Source: Xanthomonas sp. DAR 80977
Lineage (GTDB): Bacteria > Pseudomonadota > Gammaproteobacteria > Xanthomonadales > Xanthomonadaceae
Assembly: GCF_041240605.1 (NCBI RefSeq)
Contig: NZ_CP162487.1
Location: forward strand, 2,859,001-2,923,000
DNA length: 64,000 nt
Direction: 5' to 3'
In this document: positions 1-8,137 of the stretch, piece by piece
Layout: each line of letters begins with the position of its first letter
Numbering within the stretch: the stretch's first letter is position 1
The notes under the pieces: generated by a model
What the model was told of the DNA's origin: nothing
The model's input: only the letters and a program-made list of their open reading frames with translations
Database searches by the model: none
Made by a program: the position numbers and the translations under genes

Positions 1-2
1 CG

Positions 3-161
3 CTGTACTACGAGCAGGAATTGAACTTGAAGGAAATCGGCGCGGTGCTCGGTGTCAGCGAGTCGCGCGTCTGCCAGATCCACGGCCAGGCCACGGTACG
101 GTTGCGCGGGCGCTTGAAAGCGTTCGAAGCGGCCGATGCCGGCCTGGAAGACGAAGAATAA
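3..161 (+). CDS. fliA: RNA polymerase sigma factor FliA (sigma-28), 3' end only
   Basis: The open frame enters from the left edge and encodes about 52 residues up to a TAA. The visible part carries the sigma region 4.2 helix-turn-helix (NLKEIGAVLGVSESRVCQIH), the part that reads the -35 element, and then an acidic tail. FliA directs RNA polymerase to late flagellar and chemotaxis promoters. cheY follows after 18 bases, the usual fliA-cheYZA arrangement. Many genes in this window have sigma-28-type promoters, which fits its presence here. The N-terminal three quarters lie outside the window, so the length and start cannot be judged. Confidence 0.9.
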   Translation: MYYEQELNLKEIGAVLGVSESRVCQIHGQATVRLRGRLKAFEAADAGLEDEE

Positions 162-179
162 GACCCAAGGGAGTTAGCG

Positions 180-572
180 GTGAACAAGAACATGCGGATT
201 TTGATCGTGGACGATTTCTCGACGATGCGGCGCATCGTCAAGAATCTGCTCGGCGATCTCGGCTTCACCAACACTGCAGAGGCCGAAGACGGCAACAGTG
301 CGTTGGCTGCACTGCGCTCGGCACCGTTCGAGTTCGTGGTCACCGACTGGAACATGCCCGGCATGACCGGCATCGACCTGCTGCGCAACATCCGTGCCGA
401 CGACAAGCTCAAGCACCTGCCGGTGCTGATGGTGACCGCCGAGGCCAAGCGCGAGCAGATCATCGAGGCGGCGCAGTGCGGCGTGAACGGCTACATCATC
501 AAGCCGTTCACCGCGCAGACGCTGCAGGAGAAGCTGGGCAAGATCTTCGAACGCCTGGGAGCGACCGCCTGA
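180..572 (+). CDS. cheY: Chemotaxis response regulator CheY (first copy)
   Basis: A 130-residue stand-alone receiver domain. The acidic pair D11/D12, the phosphorylation site D56 (VVTDWNMPG), T86 and K108 (IIKPF) are all present. Phospho-CheY binds the flagellar switch and changes rotation. The start is a GTG with GGGAG about 6 bases upstream. The stop codon overlaps the ATG of cheZ (TGATG), so the two are probably translationally coupled. Position between fliA and cheZ marks it as the flagellar CheY; a second CheY lies at 7738. Confidence 0.96.
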   Translation: MNKNMRILIVDDFSTMRRIVKNLLGDLGFTNTAEAEDGNSALAALRSAPFEFVVTDWNMPGMTGIDLLRNIRADDKLKHLPVLMVTAEAKREQIIEAAQCGVNGYIIKPFTAQTLQEKLGKIFERLGATA

Positions 573-1183
573 TGGAAGCCACCGCCGAACGCAGCGCCCT
601 GATCGAACGCCTGCAAGGTGCGCTGGACGCACTGGAGCGTGGCGACGAAGCCGCCTGGCGCAAGGAAATCGACACGCTCGCCGCCTGGCGCACGCGGCCG
701 ATGATGCAGGGCCTGAGCCGGCTGGCGCGCGATCTGGGCCAGGCGCTCGGCGAACTGCCCACCATCCCCAGCGAGGCCGGCGAGCTGGACGATGCCTGCT
801 CGCGCCTGGACCACGTGGTGGCGATGACCGAGCAGGCCAGCCACCGCACCCTGGACCTGGCCGAGGAATGCCGCGCGCTGGCCGATCAGCTGCGCGCCGG
901 CGGACTGACCGGCGACCAGGGCGAGATCCTCGACAAGATCCGCCACAACCTCACCGAGATGGCCCTGGCGCAGAGCTTCCAGGACCTGACCGGGCAGATC
1001 ATCCGCCGCGTGGCCAGCATCGTGCGCCGCGTGCACGAGGGCTTCGGCGCGCTGGGCCTGCCGCCGAAGGACGACAACAAGAAGGCCGACGGCGGCCTGG
1101 CCGGTCCGGCGCTGGCCGGGCTGGACCGTCACGGCGTGTCGCAGAACGACGCCGACGACCTGCTGTCCGGACTGGGGCTGTAA
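572..1183 (+). CDS. cheZ: Protein phosphatase CheZ
   Basis: A 203-residue mostly helical protein that dephosphorylates phospho-CheY. The catalytic helix motif QSFQDLTGQIIRRV contains the conserved Asp and Gln of CheZ. The C-terminus (QNDADDLLSGLGL) matches the CheY-binding amphipathic helix of the family. The ATG overlaps the cheY stop; a longer upstream reading in the same frame would run inside cheY and is rejected. Length is close to that of E. coli CheZ. Confidence 0.95.
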   Translation: MEATAERSALIERLQGALDALERGDEAAWRKEIDTLAAWRTRPMMQGLSRLARDLGQALGELPTIPSEAGELDDACSRLDHVVAMTEQASHRTLDLAEECRALADQLRAGGLTGDQGEILDKIRHNLTEMALAQSFQDLTGQIIRRVASIVRRVHEGFGALGLPPKDDNKKADGGLAGPALAGLDRHGVSQNDADDLLSGLGL

Positions 1184-1187
1184 TCTC

Positions 1188-2924
1188 ATGAGCGCCGTTC
1201 CCGACGACATCGCTGCCGACTTCATCATCGAGGCCCAGGAAATCCTGGACCGGCTCGGCGAGCAGCTGGTGTCGCTGGAGCAGGCGCCCGAGGACAGCGC
1301 GCAGCTCAACGCGGTGTTCCGCGGCTTCCACACGCTCAAGGGCGGCGCCGGATTCCTGGCGATCACGCCCATGGTCGAGCTGTGCCACGCCGCCGAGGAC
1401 ACCCTGGGCCAGGCCCGCGCCGGCCAGGCCACGCTGCAGGCGCGGCACTTCGACGCCGCGCAGCAGTCGCTGGACTACCTGCAGTCGATGCTCGACGCGT
1501 TCGGCAGCGGCAGCGAACCGCCGCGCGCGCCGCAGCAGCTGATCGCGCAGTTCGCGACCAGCGGCGAGGAAACCGCCGTCCCCAGCCCCAAGGCGGCCGC
1601 TGCGCCGACGTCGGCGCCGGCCGCAGGCGGCAACAGCGACCTCATCGACGACGACGAATTCGAAGCGCTGCTCGACCAGCTGCACGGCGGCGCCGCGCCG
1701 GCCGCGCTGCCGGTGCCGGCCGCCGCGCCGCGGCCGGCGCCGAGCGCCAAGCCCGCCGCCGCGCCGGCCAAGGCCGCCGAACCCGAGCACACCGTGCGCG
1801 TGGACACCAAGCGCCTGGACGCGATCGTCAACCTGATCGGCGAACTGGTGCTGTCGCGCAACCGGCTCAAGACCCTGCGCGTGCGCCTGCGCGACGAAGA
1901 ACTGGACCGCGCGGTCAGCAGCCTGGACATCGCCACCGCGCGCCTGCAGTCGGCGGTGATGCGCACCCGCATGCAGCCGGTCGGCAAGGTGTTCTCGCGC
2001 TTCCCGAAGGTGGCGCGCGACGTCGCCCGCTCCTTGAACAAGGAAGTGGAGCTGGAACTGATCGGCGCCGACACCGAACTGGACCGCAACCTGGTCGAGG
2101 CGCTGGCCGATCCGCTGGTGCACCTGGTGCGCAACGCCATCGACCACGGCATCGAGGCGCCGGCGCTGCGCGAGGCCACCGGCAAGCCGCGCGGCGGCCA
2201 CGTGCGCCTGTCGGCGCAGCAGGAAGGCGACTACGTCAGCATCGAGGTGCAGGACGACGGCGCCGGCATCGACCCGGAGCGGTTGCGCGCCAAGGCGCGC
2301 GAGAAGGGGCTGATCGATCCGGAAGCGGCCGCGCGCCTGACCACCGAGGAATGCCTGCACCTGGTGTTCCTGCCCGGCTTCTCGACCAAGTCCGAAGTCA
2401 CCGACATCTCCGGCCGCGGCGTCGGCATGGACGTGGTGCAGTCGCGCATCCGCGAGCTCAGCGGGCAGATCCAGATCCAGTCCGAACTGGGCCGCGGCAG
2501 CCGCTTCCTGATCCGCGTGCCGCTGACCCTGGCGATCCTGCCGACCCTGCTGGTGCAGGCCGGCGACACCGTCTACGCGTTGCCGCTGGCGCGCGTGGTG
2601 GAAGTGCTGCACGCGCCGCGCCGCTCGCTGGGCTGGTTCGACGGCCGCGCCGTGCTCGACCGGCAATCGCACACCCTGCCGCTGGTGGACCTGCGCCAGT
2701 GGCTGAACATCGAGGCGCCGCAACTGCCGCTGCTGACCGTGGTGGTGCTGCAGGCCGGCGAATCGCGCATGGGCCTGGTCGTGGACCAGGTCCGCGGCCG
2801 CGAGGAAGTGGTGATCAAGCCGCTGCCGCGCGCCCTGCGCGGCCTGCCCGGCTACGCCGGCGCGACCCTGATCGGCGACGGCCGGCTGGCGCTGATCCTG
2901 GATGTGGATGGGTTGAAGAGCTGA
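1188..2924 (+). CDS. cheA: Chemotaxis histidine kinase CheA (first copy, short linker)
   Basis: A 578-residue CheA. Order: Hpt domain with phospho-acceptor H48 (FRGFHTLKGG); an Ala/Pro-rich linker (about 115-200) holding a conserved acidic patch (DDDEFEALLDQLHGG); dimerisation helices; an ATPase with N box (LVRNAIDHG), DDGAGID and GRGVGMD motifs; and a C-terminal CheW-like domain. It phosphorylates CheY and CheB under receptor control. I see no recognisable P2 (CheY-binding) domain between Hpt and the dimerisation region, which explains why it is shorter than E. coli CheA; the acidic patch may substitute for it. It starts 4 bases after cheZ, in the same operon. Confidence 0.95.
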   Translation: MSAVPDDIAADFIIEAQEILDRLGEQLVSLEQAPEDSAQLNAVFRGFHTLKGGAGFLAITPMVELCHAAEDTLGQARAGQATLQARHFDAAQQSLDYLQSMLDAFGSGSEPPRAPQQLIAQFATSGEETAVPSPKAAAAPTSAPAAGGNSDLIDDDEFEALLDQLHGGAAPAALPVPAAAPRPAPSAKPAAAPAKAAEPEHTVRVDTKRLDAIVNLIGELVLSRNRLKTLRVRLRDEELDRAVSSLDIATARLQSAVMRTRMQPVGKVFSRFPKVARDVARSLNKEVELELIGADTELDRNLVEALADPLVHLVRNAIDHGIEAPALREATGKPRGGHVRLSAQQEGDYVSIEVQDDGAGIDPERLRAKAREKGLIDPEAAARLTTEECLHLVFLPGFSTKSEVTDISGRGVGMDVVQSRIRELSGQIQIQSELGRGSRFLIRVPLTLAILPTLLVQAGDTVYALPLARVVEVLHAPRRSLGWFDGRAVLDRQSHTLPLVDLRQWLNIEAPQLPLLTVVVLQAGESRMGLVVDQVRGREEVVIKPLPRALRGLPGYAGATLIGDGRLALILDVDGLKS

Positions 2925-2930
2925 GAGGCC

Positions 2931-3203
2931 GGGATTCGGGATTGGGGATTGGGGATTGGGGATTCGCAAAGGCGGTCCCGGTCCGGTCGTTGCGTGGCGA
3001 TCCGATGCCCGAAGTGTCATGGACGTGGCAGTAAGTTCAGCGGCTGCTCTCCATCGCGCTTTCCTGTCGGAGCGGCTTCAGCCGCGACGGGCCTTACCGG
3101 TAACGCCCGTCGCGGCTGAAGCCGCTCCTACAGGGTGCAACCCACTCGCACGGCCGGCGGCCGCTCATCCCGAATCCCCAATCCCCAATCCCCAATCCCG
3201 GCC
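2931..3203. repeat. Nested inverted repeat: GGGATTG tracts around a REP-like palindrome
   Basis: The inner arms (3064-3092, 3105-3133) pair as GGAGCGGCTTCAGCCGCGAC and its complement around a 12-base loop, with one mismatch. The outer arms are short tandem GGGATTG / CAATCCC tracts. The inner sequence resembles the GGAGCGRCTTCAGYCGCGAC palindromes dispersed in Xanthomonas, Stenotrophomonas and Pseudomonas; a related pair occurs at 51368-51445 in this window. Confidence 0.75.
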
Positions 3204-3206
3204 CCA

Positions 3207-3233
3207 TCAAGTCCCTCCCCTAGCGGCCGATAG
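3207..3233 (+). promoter_or_regulatory. Sigma-28 promoter upstream of motC
   Basis: TCAAGTCC, an 11-base spacer, then GCCGATAG, close to the sigma-28 consensus TAAAGTTT-N11-GCCGATAA. The -10 ends only 7 bases before the motC ATG, so the transcript may begin at or next to the start codon. Confidence 0.75.
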
Positions 3234-3240
3234 TTTCTGC

Positions 3241-3981
3241 ATGGACAAACTCAGTCTCATTGGCTTGCTGTTGGCGATCGCCTCGCTGGTCGGCGGCAGC
3301 ATCCTCAAGGGCGCCGGCGTTTCCGCGCTGTGGTCGCCGGCCGCGTTCGTGATCGTGATCGTCGGCACCGTCGCCGCGATCCTGGTGCACACGCCGCCGG
3401 CGGTGTTCCGGCGCGCGTTCCAGATCGCCAAGTGGATCCTGCATCCGCCGTCCAGCGACCGCCACGCGCTGCTGCAGCAGATCGTGGAGTGGAGCAACAT
3501 CGCCCGCCGCCAGGGCCTGCTCGGCCTGGAGAACCAGGTCCAGCAGCAGGACGACCCGTTCGTGCGCAAGGGCCTGCAGATGCTGGTCGACGGGGTGGAG
3601 CCGGAATCGATCCGGCACATGCTGGAGATCGACCTGGACGGCCAGGAACACTGCGACCTGGCCGCGGCCAAGGTGTTCGAGGGCATGGGCATCTATGCGC
3701 CGACCCTGGGCATCATCGGCGCGGTGCTGGGCCTGATCGCGGTGATGAAGAACCTCGCCGACCCGAGCAAGCTCGGCCACGGCATCGCCGCCGCGTTCAC
3801 CGCCACCATCTACGGCATCGCCTCGGCCAACCTGCTGTTCCTGCCGATGGCCAGCAAGCTCAAGAGCGTGATCAAGCACAGCAGCGGCGAGCGCGAAATG
3901 ATCATCGAAGGGCTCATCGCCATCGCCCAGGGCGAGAACCCGCGCAACATCGAATCGAAGCTGGCAGGCTTCTTGCATTGA
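3241..3981 (+). CDS. motC: Flagellar stator protein MotC (MotA family)
   Basis: A 246-residue MotA-type ion-channel subunit with four membrane segments at roughly 5-25, 28-48, 145-168 and 180-205, and a cytoplasmic loop between segments 2 and 3. With MotD it forms a stator that drives flagellar rotation. The start MDKLSLIGLL is chosen because the hydrophobic first helix follows at once; the frame is open further upstream but runs through repeats. No Shine-Dalgarno sequence precedes the ATG, and the sigma-28 -10 lies 7 bases away, consistent with a leaderless message. motD follows after 10 bases. Confidence 0.93.
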   Translation: MDKLSLIGLLLAIASLVGGSILKGAGVSALWSPAAFVIVIVGTVAAILVHTPPAVFRRAFQIAKWILHPPSSDRHALLQQIVEWSNIARRQGLLGLENQVQQQDDPFVRKGLQMLVDGVEPESIRHMLEIDLDGQEHCDLAAAKVFEGMGIYAPTLGIIGAVLGLIAVMKNLADPSKLGHGIAAAFTATIYGIASANLLFLPMASKLKSVIKHSSGEREMIIEGLIAIAQGENPRNIESKLAGFLH

Positions 3982-3991
3982 CCCCACCACT

Positions 3992-4963
3992 ATGGCCCGC
4001 AAGCGTCCCCACGAAGATCACGTCAACCACGAGGCATGGGCCATCCCCTATGCCGACCTGATGACGTTGCTGCTCGCCTTCTTCGTGGTGATGTACGCGC
4101 TGTCCACGGTCAACGAGGCCAAGTACCGGGTCATGGCCGATGCGATGAGCACCGCCTTCGGCGGCGCGCCGCGGACGATGGCGCCGGTGCAGGTCGGCGA
4201 GCACCTGATGCAGGGCCAGGGCGGCGCGCGCCCGACCCCGATCAAGTCCAGCCCGGCCTTGTCCCTGCCCGACCCGAACCGGCTGCCGTCGGCCTCGCCG
4301 CTGCGTGCGCCCGGCGCGCTGCGCGACGAGGACCAGCTGCGGCGCGCGCAGCGCCAGCTCGACGGCATCGCCGACCGGCTCGGCGCCGCGCTGGCGCCGC
4401 TGATCCAGAAGAAGCTGATCACCGTGCGCCATGCCGGGCTGTGGATCGAAGTGGAGATCAACAGCGACATCCTGTTCGGCTCCGGCTCCGCGTCGCTGGA
4501 CCAGAGCGCCCGCGCCACCCTGGCGCAGCTGGCGCAGGTGCTGGTGCCGGTGCCCAACGGCGTGCGCGTGGAGGGCTATACCGACGACACCCCGATCGCC
4601 ACCATGCAGTTCCCGTCCAACTGGGAGCTGTCGGCGGCGCGCGCGGCCAGCGTGGTGCACCTGTTCGCCGACCAGGGCCTGCAGCCCTCGCGGCTGTCGA
4701 TGATCGGCTACGGCGAGTTCCGCCCGCGCGCCGACAACGGCACCCAGGCCGGCCGCAACGCCAACCGCCGCGTGGTGCTGGTGATCCTGGCCGATGCCGG
4801 CGGCGCCGTTGCCGATGGCGCCGCGGCCGGCACGCCCTCGGCGCAAGACCGCTTGACCAATGCCGGCACGACGCCGGCGCCCCCGACACATCCCGCTGCG
4901 GCGGCTGCCGGCACCGCCGGCGCCTCCCGCGCGCTACCTGCCGCCATTGAAGGAGTGAACTGA
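3992..4963 (+). CDS. motD: Flagellar stator protein MotD (MotB/OmpA family)
   Basis: A 323-residue protein with one N-terminal membrane helix containing the proton-carrying Asp (D22, in IPYADLMTLLLAFFVV), a Pro-rich linker, and a C-terminal OmpA-like peptidoglycan-binding domain (about 150-270; NWELSAARA, GYGEFRPRADNG and NRRVVLVI). It anchors the MotC stator to the cell wall. The Ala/Pro-rich tail after residue 270 is probably disordered. Its stop overlaps the next ATG (ATGA). Confidence 0.93.
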   Translation: MARKRPHEDHVNHEAWAIPYADLMTLLLAFFVVMYALSTVNEAKYRVMADAMSTAFGGAPRTMAPVQVGEHLMQGQGGARPTPIKSSPALSLPDPNRLPSASPLRAPGALRDEDQLRRAQRQLDGIADRLGAALAPLIQKKLITVRHAGLWIEVEINSDILFGSGSASLDQSARATLAQLAQVLVPVPNGVRVEGYTDDTPIATMQFPSNWELSAARAASVVHLFADQGLQPSRLSMIGYGEFRPRADNGTQAGRNANRRVVLVILADAGGAVADGAAAGTPSAQDRLTNAGTTPAPPTHPAAAAAGTAGASRALPAAIEGVN

Positions 4964-5745
4964 TGCGCATCTGGGCGATTGCCAACCAGAAGGGCGGCGT
5001 GGGCAAGACCACGACCACGCTGGCGCTGGGCCGCGGCCTGGCCATGCTCGGCCACCGCGTGCTGATGCTGGATCTCGATCCGCATGCCTCGCTGACCCGC
5101 GCCTTCGACGTGCCGCAGGACCCGCCGCCGAGCGGGGTGCTCGACCTGTTCGCCACGCCGCCGAGCGACTTGGCCGCGCTGGCCCGCGACAGCGCCATCG
5201 AGCGCCTGAGCTACGTCTGCGGGCAGACCGCGCTGGCCACGCTGGAACGGCGCAGCGCCAACCAGCCCGGGCTGGGCCTGGCGCTGCAGCAGGCCATGGC
5301 GCGCCATGCCGGCCAGCACGACTACATCCTGCTCGACTGCCCGCCGACCCTGGGCCTGCTGATGATCAACGCGCTGGCCGCGGCCGACCGGGTGATCATC
5401 CCGACCCAGGCCGAGCCGCTGGCGCTGCACGGCCTGGCCAGCATGGTCCGCACCGTGGACATGGTCGAGCGTTCGCGCCGCCGCCCCCTGCCCGCCTCGA
5501 TCCTGCCGACCCTGTTCGACAAGCGCACCCGCGCCGGCAACGACACCCTGCGGCAGATGCAGGACAGCTACGGCGAGCGGGTCTGGGAAGACGCGATCCC
5601 GGTCGACACCAAGATCTGCAACGTCAAGGCCTTGACCGTGGCCGGCGTCCCCGGCGACTACCCCGGCCGCGGCCTGGCCGCCTACCGCCGCGCGCTGGAA
5701 TGGCTGATCGCCAGCGACGCCACGCCGATGGAGCAGGCCGCATGA
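4963..5745 (+). CDS. ParA/MinD-family ATPase (ParC-like, chemotaxis cluster positioning)
   Basis: A 260-residue ATPase with a deviant Walker A (QKGGVGKTTTT, about residues 8-18), a Walker A' Asp (LDLDPHAS) and Walker B (ILLDCPPTLG). By family and position, between motCD and a CheW-domain protein, it matches ParC of Vibrio and the soj-like gene in Pseudomonas chemotaxis clusters. Those proteins place chemoreceptor arrays at the cell pole. It overlaps motD upstream and the next gene downstream by 1 and 4 bases, so it is tightly coupled. A plasmid-partition role is unlikely, since no parB or parS is nearby. Confidence 0.88.
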   Translation: MRIWAIANQKGGVGKTTTTLALGRGLAMLGHRVLMLDLDPHASLTRAFDVPQDPPPSGVLDLFATPPSDLAALARDSAIERLSYVCGQTALATLERRSANQPGLGLALQQAMARHAGQHDYILLDCPPTLGLLMINALAAADRVIIPTQAEPLALHGLASMVRTVDMVERSRRRPLPASILPTLFDKRTRAGNDTLRQMQDSYGERVWEDAIPVDTKICNVKALTVAGVPGDYPGRGLAAYRRALEWLIASDATPMEQAA

Positions 5746-7094
5746 ACACCCCCGGGGTCATCGACGACTATCTGGAAGGCCTGCTGCACGACGTGATCGC
5801 CGAGGAGCAGCACGCCGAACGGCAGGCCGCGCTCGCCGCGGCCAGCGCTGCAGCGGCGCCGGAACCCGCGCGTGCCGCCGCGGCGCCCGCGCCGGCCGGC
5901 CCGACCCCGGAACAGATCGCCGCCGCCGTGCTCGCCGAGGCCGACTCCGATCCGGCCCTGGCCGGCATCATGTCGCAGCAGGCGCTGGCGCCCACGCCGG
6001 CCGGCCCGACTCCGGAAGAAATCGCCGCCGCGGTGCTGGCCGAAGCCGATTCCGATCCGGCCCTGGCCGGCATCATGTCGCAGCAGGCGCTGGCGCCCGC
6101 CCCGGCCGGCCCGACCCCGGAACAGATCGCCGCCGCGGTGCTGGCCGAAGCCGACTCCGATCCGGCCCTGGCCGGCATCATGTCGCAGCAGGCACTGGCG
6201 CCCGCGCCAACCGGCCCGACCCCGGAAGAGATCGCCGCCGCCGTGCTCGCCGAGGCCGATTCCGATCCGGCCCTGGCCGGCATCATGTCGCAGCAGGCGC
6301 TGGCGCCCGCACCGGCCGGCCCGACCCCGGAACAGATCGCCGCCGCGGTGCTGGCCGAGGCCGACTCCGATCCGGCCCTGGCCGGCATCATGTCGCAGCA
6401 GGCGCCGTCCGCCGCCGAGCGCCAGGCCGACCTGGAAGTGGTCGCGGCGATGGAGATGCAACGCGCCGCCGCGCCGCCGCGCGACCTGGCCGCCGAAGAC
6501 GATGCCGCCGCCGCACGCGCGATCAAGCGCCCGCCGATGGCGGTACCGCCGGAACGCCGCGCCGAGGCCGAGCGCGCACAGGCCGCCGGTTCGCGGCTGC
6601 CGCCCAATCTGCAGTCGTTCATGGCCCCGAGCGCGGCCCACGAAGCCTCCCCGCACCAGCGCCGCGCGCCGGACCGCAGCACCCGCTGGCTGCGCCTGCG
6701 CTGCGGCGAACAGGCCTACGCGCTGGAGCTGCTGAAGGTGCAGGAAGTGGTGCTGCCGGTGCCGCTGCTGGCGCTGCGCGGCACCCCGCCGGCGATGCTG
6801 GGGATCATGAACCTGCGTGGCCAGGTGGTGCCGGTGATCGACCTGGGCATCCACCTGGGCGCCGCGCCGATCGAGATGGACATGCTGACCCGGGTGGTGG
6901 TGCTGGAAGAGAACGGCGAGACCCTGGGCCTGCGCGTGTCCGCGGTCGAAGACGTGGCCAGCCTCACCGACCAGCAGATCGAGCCGCCGGACAATGCCCG
7001 CATCTGCCGCATCTCCAACCATCTGTTCCGCGGCGTGGCGCGCCTGTCCCAGCAACCGATGATCCTGCTCGACGCCGAGCAGTTGCTGCACTAG
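5742..7094 (+). CDS. CheW-domain scaffold protein with five 35-residue repeats (ParP-like)
   Basis: A 450-residue protein. Residues 1-48 are a short helical head (MNTPGVIDDYLEGLLHDVI). Residues 49-221 are five near-identical 35-residue repeats (core PTPEQIAAAVLAEADSDPAL). An Ala/Pro-rich charged linker follows to about 305. The C-terminus is a CheW-like domain (about 308-450; GIMNLRGQVVPVIDL). ParP proteins couple CheA and receptors to the ParA-type ATPase encoded just upstream, and the same order is seen here. The CheW domain should bind CheA. The acidic/Ala repeats have no function I recognise; they may act as a spacer or multivalent binding arm. ATG overlaps the upstream stop (ATGA). A plain second CheW with an odd extension is the alternative. 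Confidence 0.85.
   Translation: MNTPGVIDDYLEGLLHDVIAEEQHAERQAALAAASAAAAPEPARAAAAPAPAGPTPEQIAAAVLAEADSDPALAGIMSQQALAPTPAGPTPEEIAAAVLAEADSDPALAGIMSQQALAPAPAGPTPEQIAAAVLAEADSDPALAGIMSQQALAPAPTGPTPEEIAAAVLAEADSDPALAGIMSQQALAPAPAGPTPEQIAAAVLAEADSDPALAGIMSQQAPSAAERQADLEVVAAMEMQRAAAPPRDLAAEDDAAAARAIKRPPMAVPPERRAEAERAQAAGSRLPPNLQSFMAPSAAHEASPHQRRAPDRSTRWLRLRCGEQAYALELLKVQEVVLPVPLLALRGTPPAMLGIMNLRGQVVPVIDLGIHLGAAPIEMDMLTRVVVLEENGETLGLRVSAVEDVASLTDQQIEPPDNARICRISNHLFRGVARLSQQPMILLDAEQLLH
5886..6406 (+). repeat. Five tandem 105-base repeats inside the ParP-like gene
   Basis: The codon phase and spacing are exact: the Met of each GIMSQQ motif begins at 5970, 6075, 6180, 6285 and 6390. Units alternate PEQIAAAV and PEEIAAAV and differ mostly at synonymous sites. 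The fifth unit diverges at its end. Confidence 0.95.
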
Positions 7095-7432
7095 GCGCCA
7101 CACGACGGGACCGGCCGCGCCGTGCCTGGGCGCCGGCCGCGCAACACGAGCGCGGCAAGTCGGTGTCGATTGGCCGCCGCGCAACGACGCAATCCCGGCG
7201 CGGCTCGCCGGGCCGCGCAGCGACGAGCGCGCGCGGCAAGGACAGGCGGCCAGCACTGGCCTGGCGCCGGACACGGCCACGCGCTGCCGAAGCGCGCCGG
7301 CAAGGCTGGACCAGCGGCGACGACTGCTCGCCGCGCGGCAACTGCCAACCACGCCGCACTTTTCCGATGCGCCGCTAAAGCTTCCCGCGCATTGGCCGTT
7401 ATCTGCCATAGAACCATTCGTGCGGAGCAATG
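7095..7432 (+). other. GC-rich intergenic region
   Basis: A 338-base gap after the ParP-like gene. Short open frames on both strands lack ribosome sites and family resemblance, and I call none of them. The only clear signal is the sigma-28 promoter at 7376-7402. Confidence 0.6.
7376..7402 (+). promoter_or_regulatory. Sigma-28 promoter for STAS-cheY-cheA
   Basis: TAAAGCTT, an 11-base spacer, then GCCGTTAT. It lies 31 bases upstream of the STAS start and would drive the STAS, second cheY and second cheA genes. Confidence 0.8.
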
Positions 7433-7741
7433 ATGAGCACAGTCACCCTTGGCGAGGATCTCGGCATCGAGACCAGCGCCGACCTGAAACAACGGCTGAC
7501 CCCGTTCCTGGCGTCGGACGACGAGTTGCGGCTGGACGCCGGCGAGGTCCGCCGCATCCATACCGCATCCGTGCAGGTGCTGTGCGCATTCGTCGATGCA
7601 CGTCGGCAGGACGGCAAACGCACCGTGTTCGAGGCCTGCAACGACACGTTCCGCGATGCGGCACGCCTGCTAGGGGTCAGCGAATCGCTGGGCCTTCCTG
7701 CAACCCCTGACAACCTGAAATCTGTGGAGAACGCCGCATGA
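7433..7741 (+). CDS. STAS-domain protein (anti-sigma-factor-antagonist type)
   Basis: A 102-residue single STAS domain resembling SpoIIAA and the lipid-asymmetry protein MlaB (GEDLGIETSADLKQRL at the N-terminus, VRRIHTASVQVLCAF in the core). The usual phosphorylatable Ser lies in HTASVQV. An ATG at 7430 is also in frame, but GGAG at 7424-7427 is spaced correctly only for the ATG at 7433. It overlaps the second cheY by 4 bases. STAS genes in chemosensory operons are known, but their role is not settled; a partner-switch regulator of the adjacent CheA is a guess. Confidence 0.8.
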   Translation: MSTVTLGEDLGIETSADLKQRLTPFLASDDELRLDAGEVRRIHTASVQVLCAFVDARRQDGKRTVFEACNDTFRDAARLLGVSESLGLPATPDNLKSVENAA

Positions 7742-8103
7742 GCGCACGTATCTTGGTGGTGGACGATTCGGCGTCGATGCGCCAGATGGTCTCCTTTGCC
7801 CTGACCTCGGCCGGTTTCGCGGTCGAGGAAGCCGAAGACGGCCAGGTCGCCCTCGGCCGCGCCCAGGGCCAGCGCTTCAACGCGGTGGTCACCGACGTCA
7901 ACATGCCGAACATGGACGGCATCTCGCTGATCCGCGCGCTGCGCCAGCTGCCCGACTACAAGTTCACGCCGATGCTGATGCTGACCACCGAGTCGGCGGC
8001 GGACAAGAAGTCCGAAGGCAAGGCCGCCGGCGCCACCGGCTGGCTGGTCAAGCCGTTCAACCCGGAACAGCTGATCGCCACCGTCCAGAAAGTCCTGGGC
8101 TGA
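7738..8103 (+). CDS. cheY: CheY-like response regulator (second copy)
   Basis: A 121-residue receiver domain with D9/D10, phosphorylation site D53 (VVTDVNMPNMDG), T83/T84 and K105 (LVKPF). It is clearly distinct in sequence from the CheY at 180. Its ATG overlaps the STAS stop, and the second cheA follows after 34 bases, so CheA2 is its likely kinase. It may act on the motor as a second input or as a phosphate sink; the sequence does not decide. Confidence 0.93.
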   Translation: MSARILVVDDSASMRQMVSFALTSAGFAVEEAEDGQVALGRAQGQRFNAVVTDVNMPNMDGISLIRALRQLPDYKFTPMLMLTTESAADKKSEGKAAGATGWLVKPFNPEQLIATVQKVLG

Positions 8104-8137
8104 TTCCCTCCCCACCCTTTTTCCGGATTCCCCGCCC

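Larger units (their letters stand above)
2925..3240 (+). other. Intergenic region with nested inverted repeats upstream of motC
   Basis: This 316-base gap between cheA and motC holds no credible gene. An outer pair of GGGATTG tandem repeats (about 2931-2966) is mirrored by its complement (about 3167-3203). Inside lies a 29-base inverted pair (3064-3092 and 3105-3133). A sigma-28-like promoter begins 4 bases after the outer right arm. Confidence 0.7.

Noticed and set aside
4963..5745. ParA-type gene as a plasmid or chromosome partition gene
   Set aside because: There is no parB or parS, it overlaps motD and a CheW-domain gene, and this order is known for chemotaxis-array positioning.
5886..6406. 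Tandem repeats as a CRISPR array
   Set aside because: The units are contiguous, in frame, 105 bases long and lack unique spacers; they encode a protein repeat.
7095..7432. Short plus-strand frames after the ParP-like gene
   Set aside because: They are Arg/Ala-rich without ribosome sites, and the region ends in a promoter for the STAS gene.
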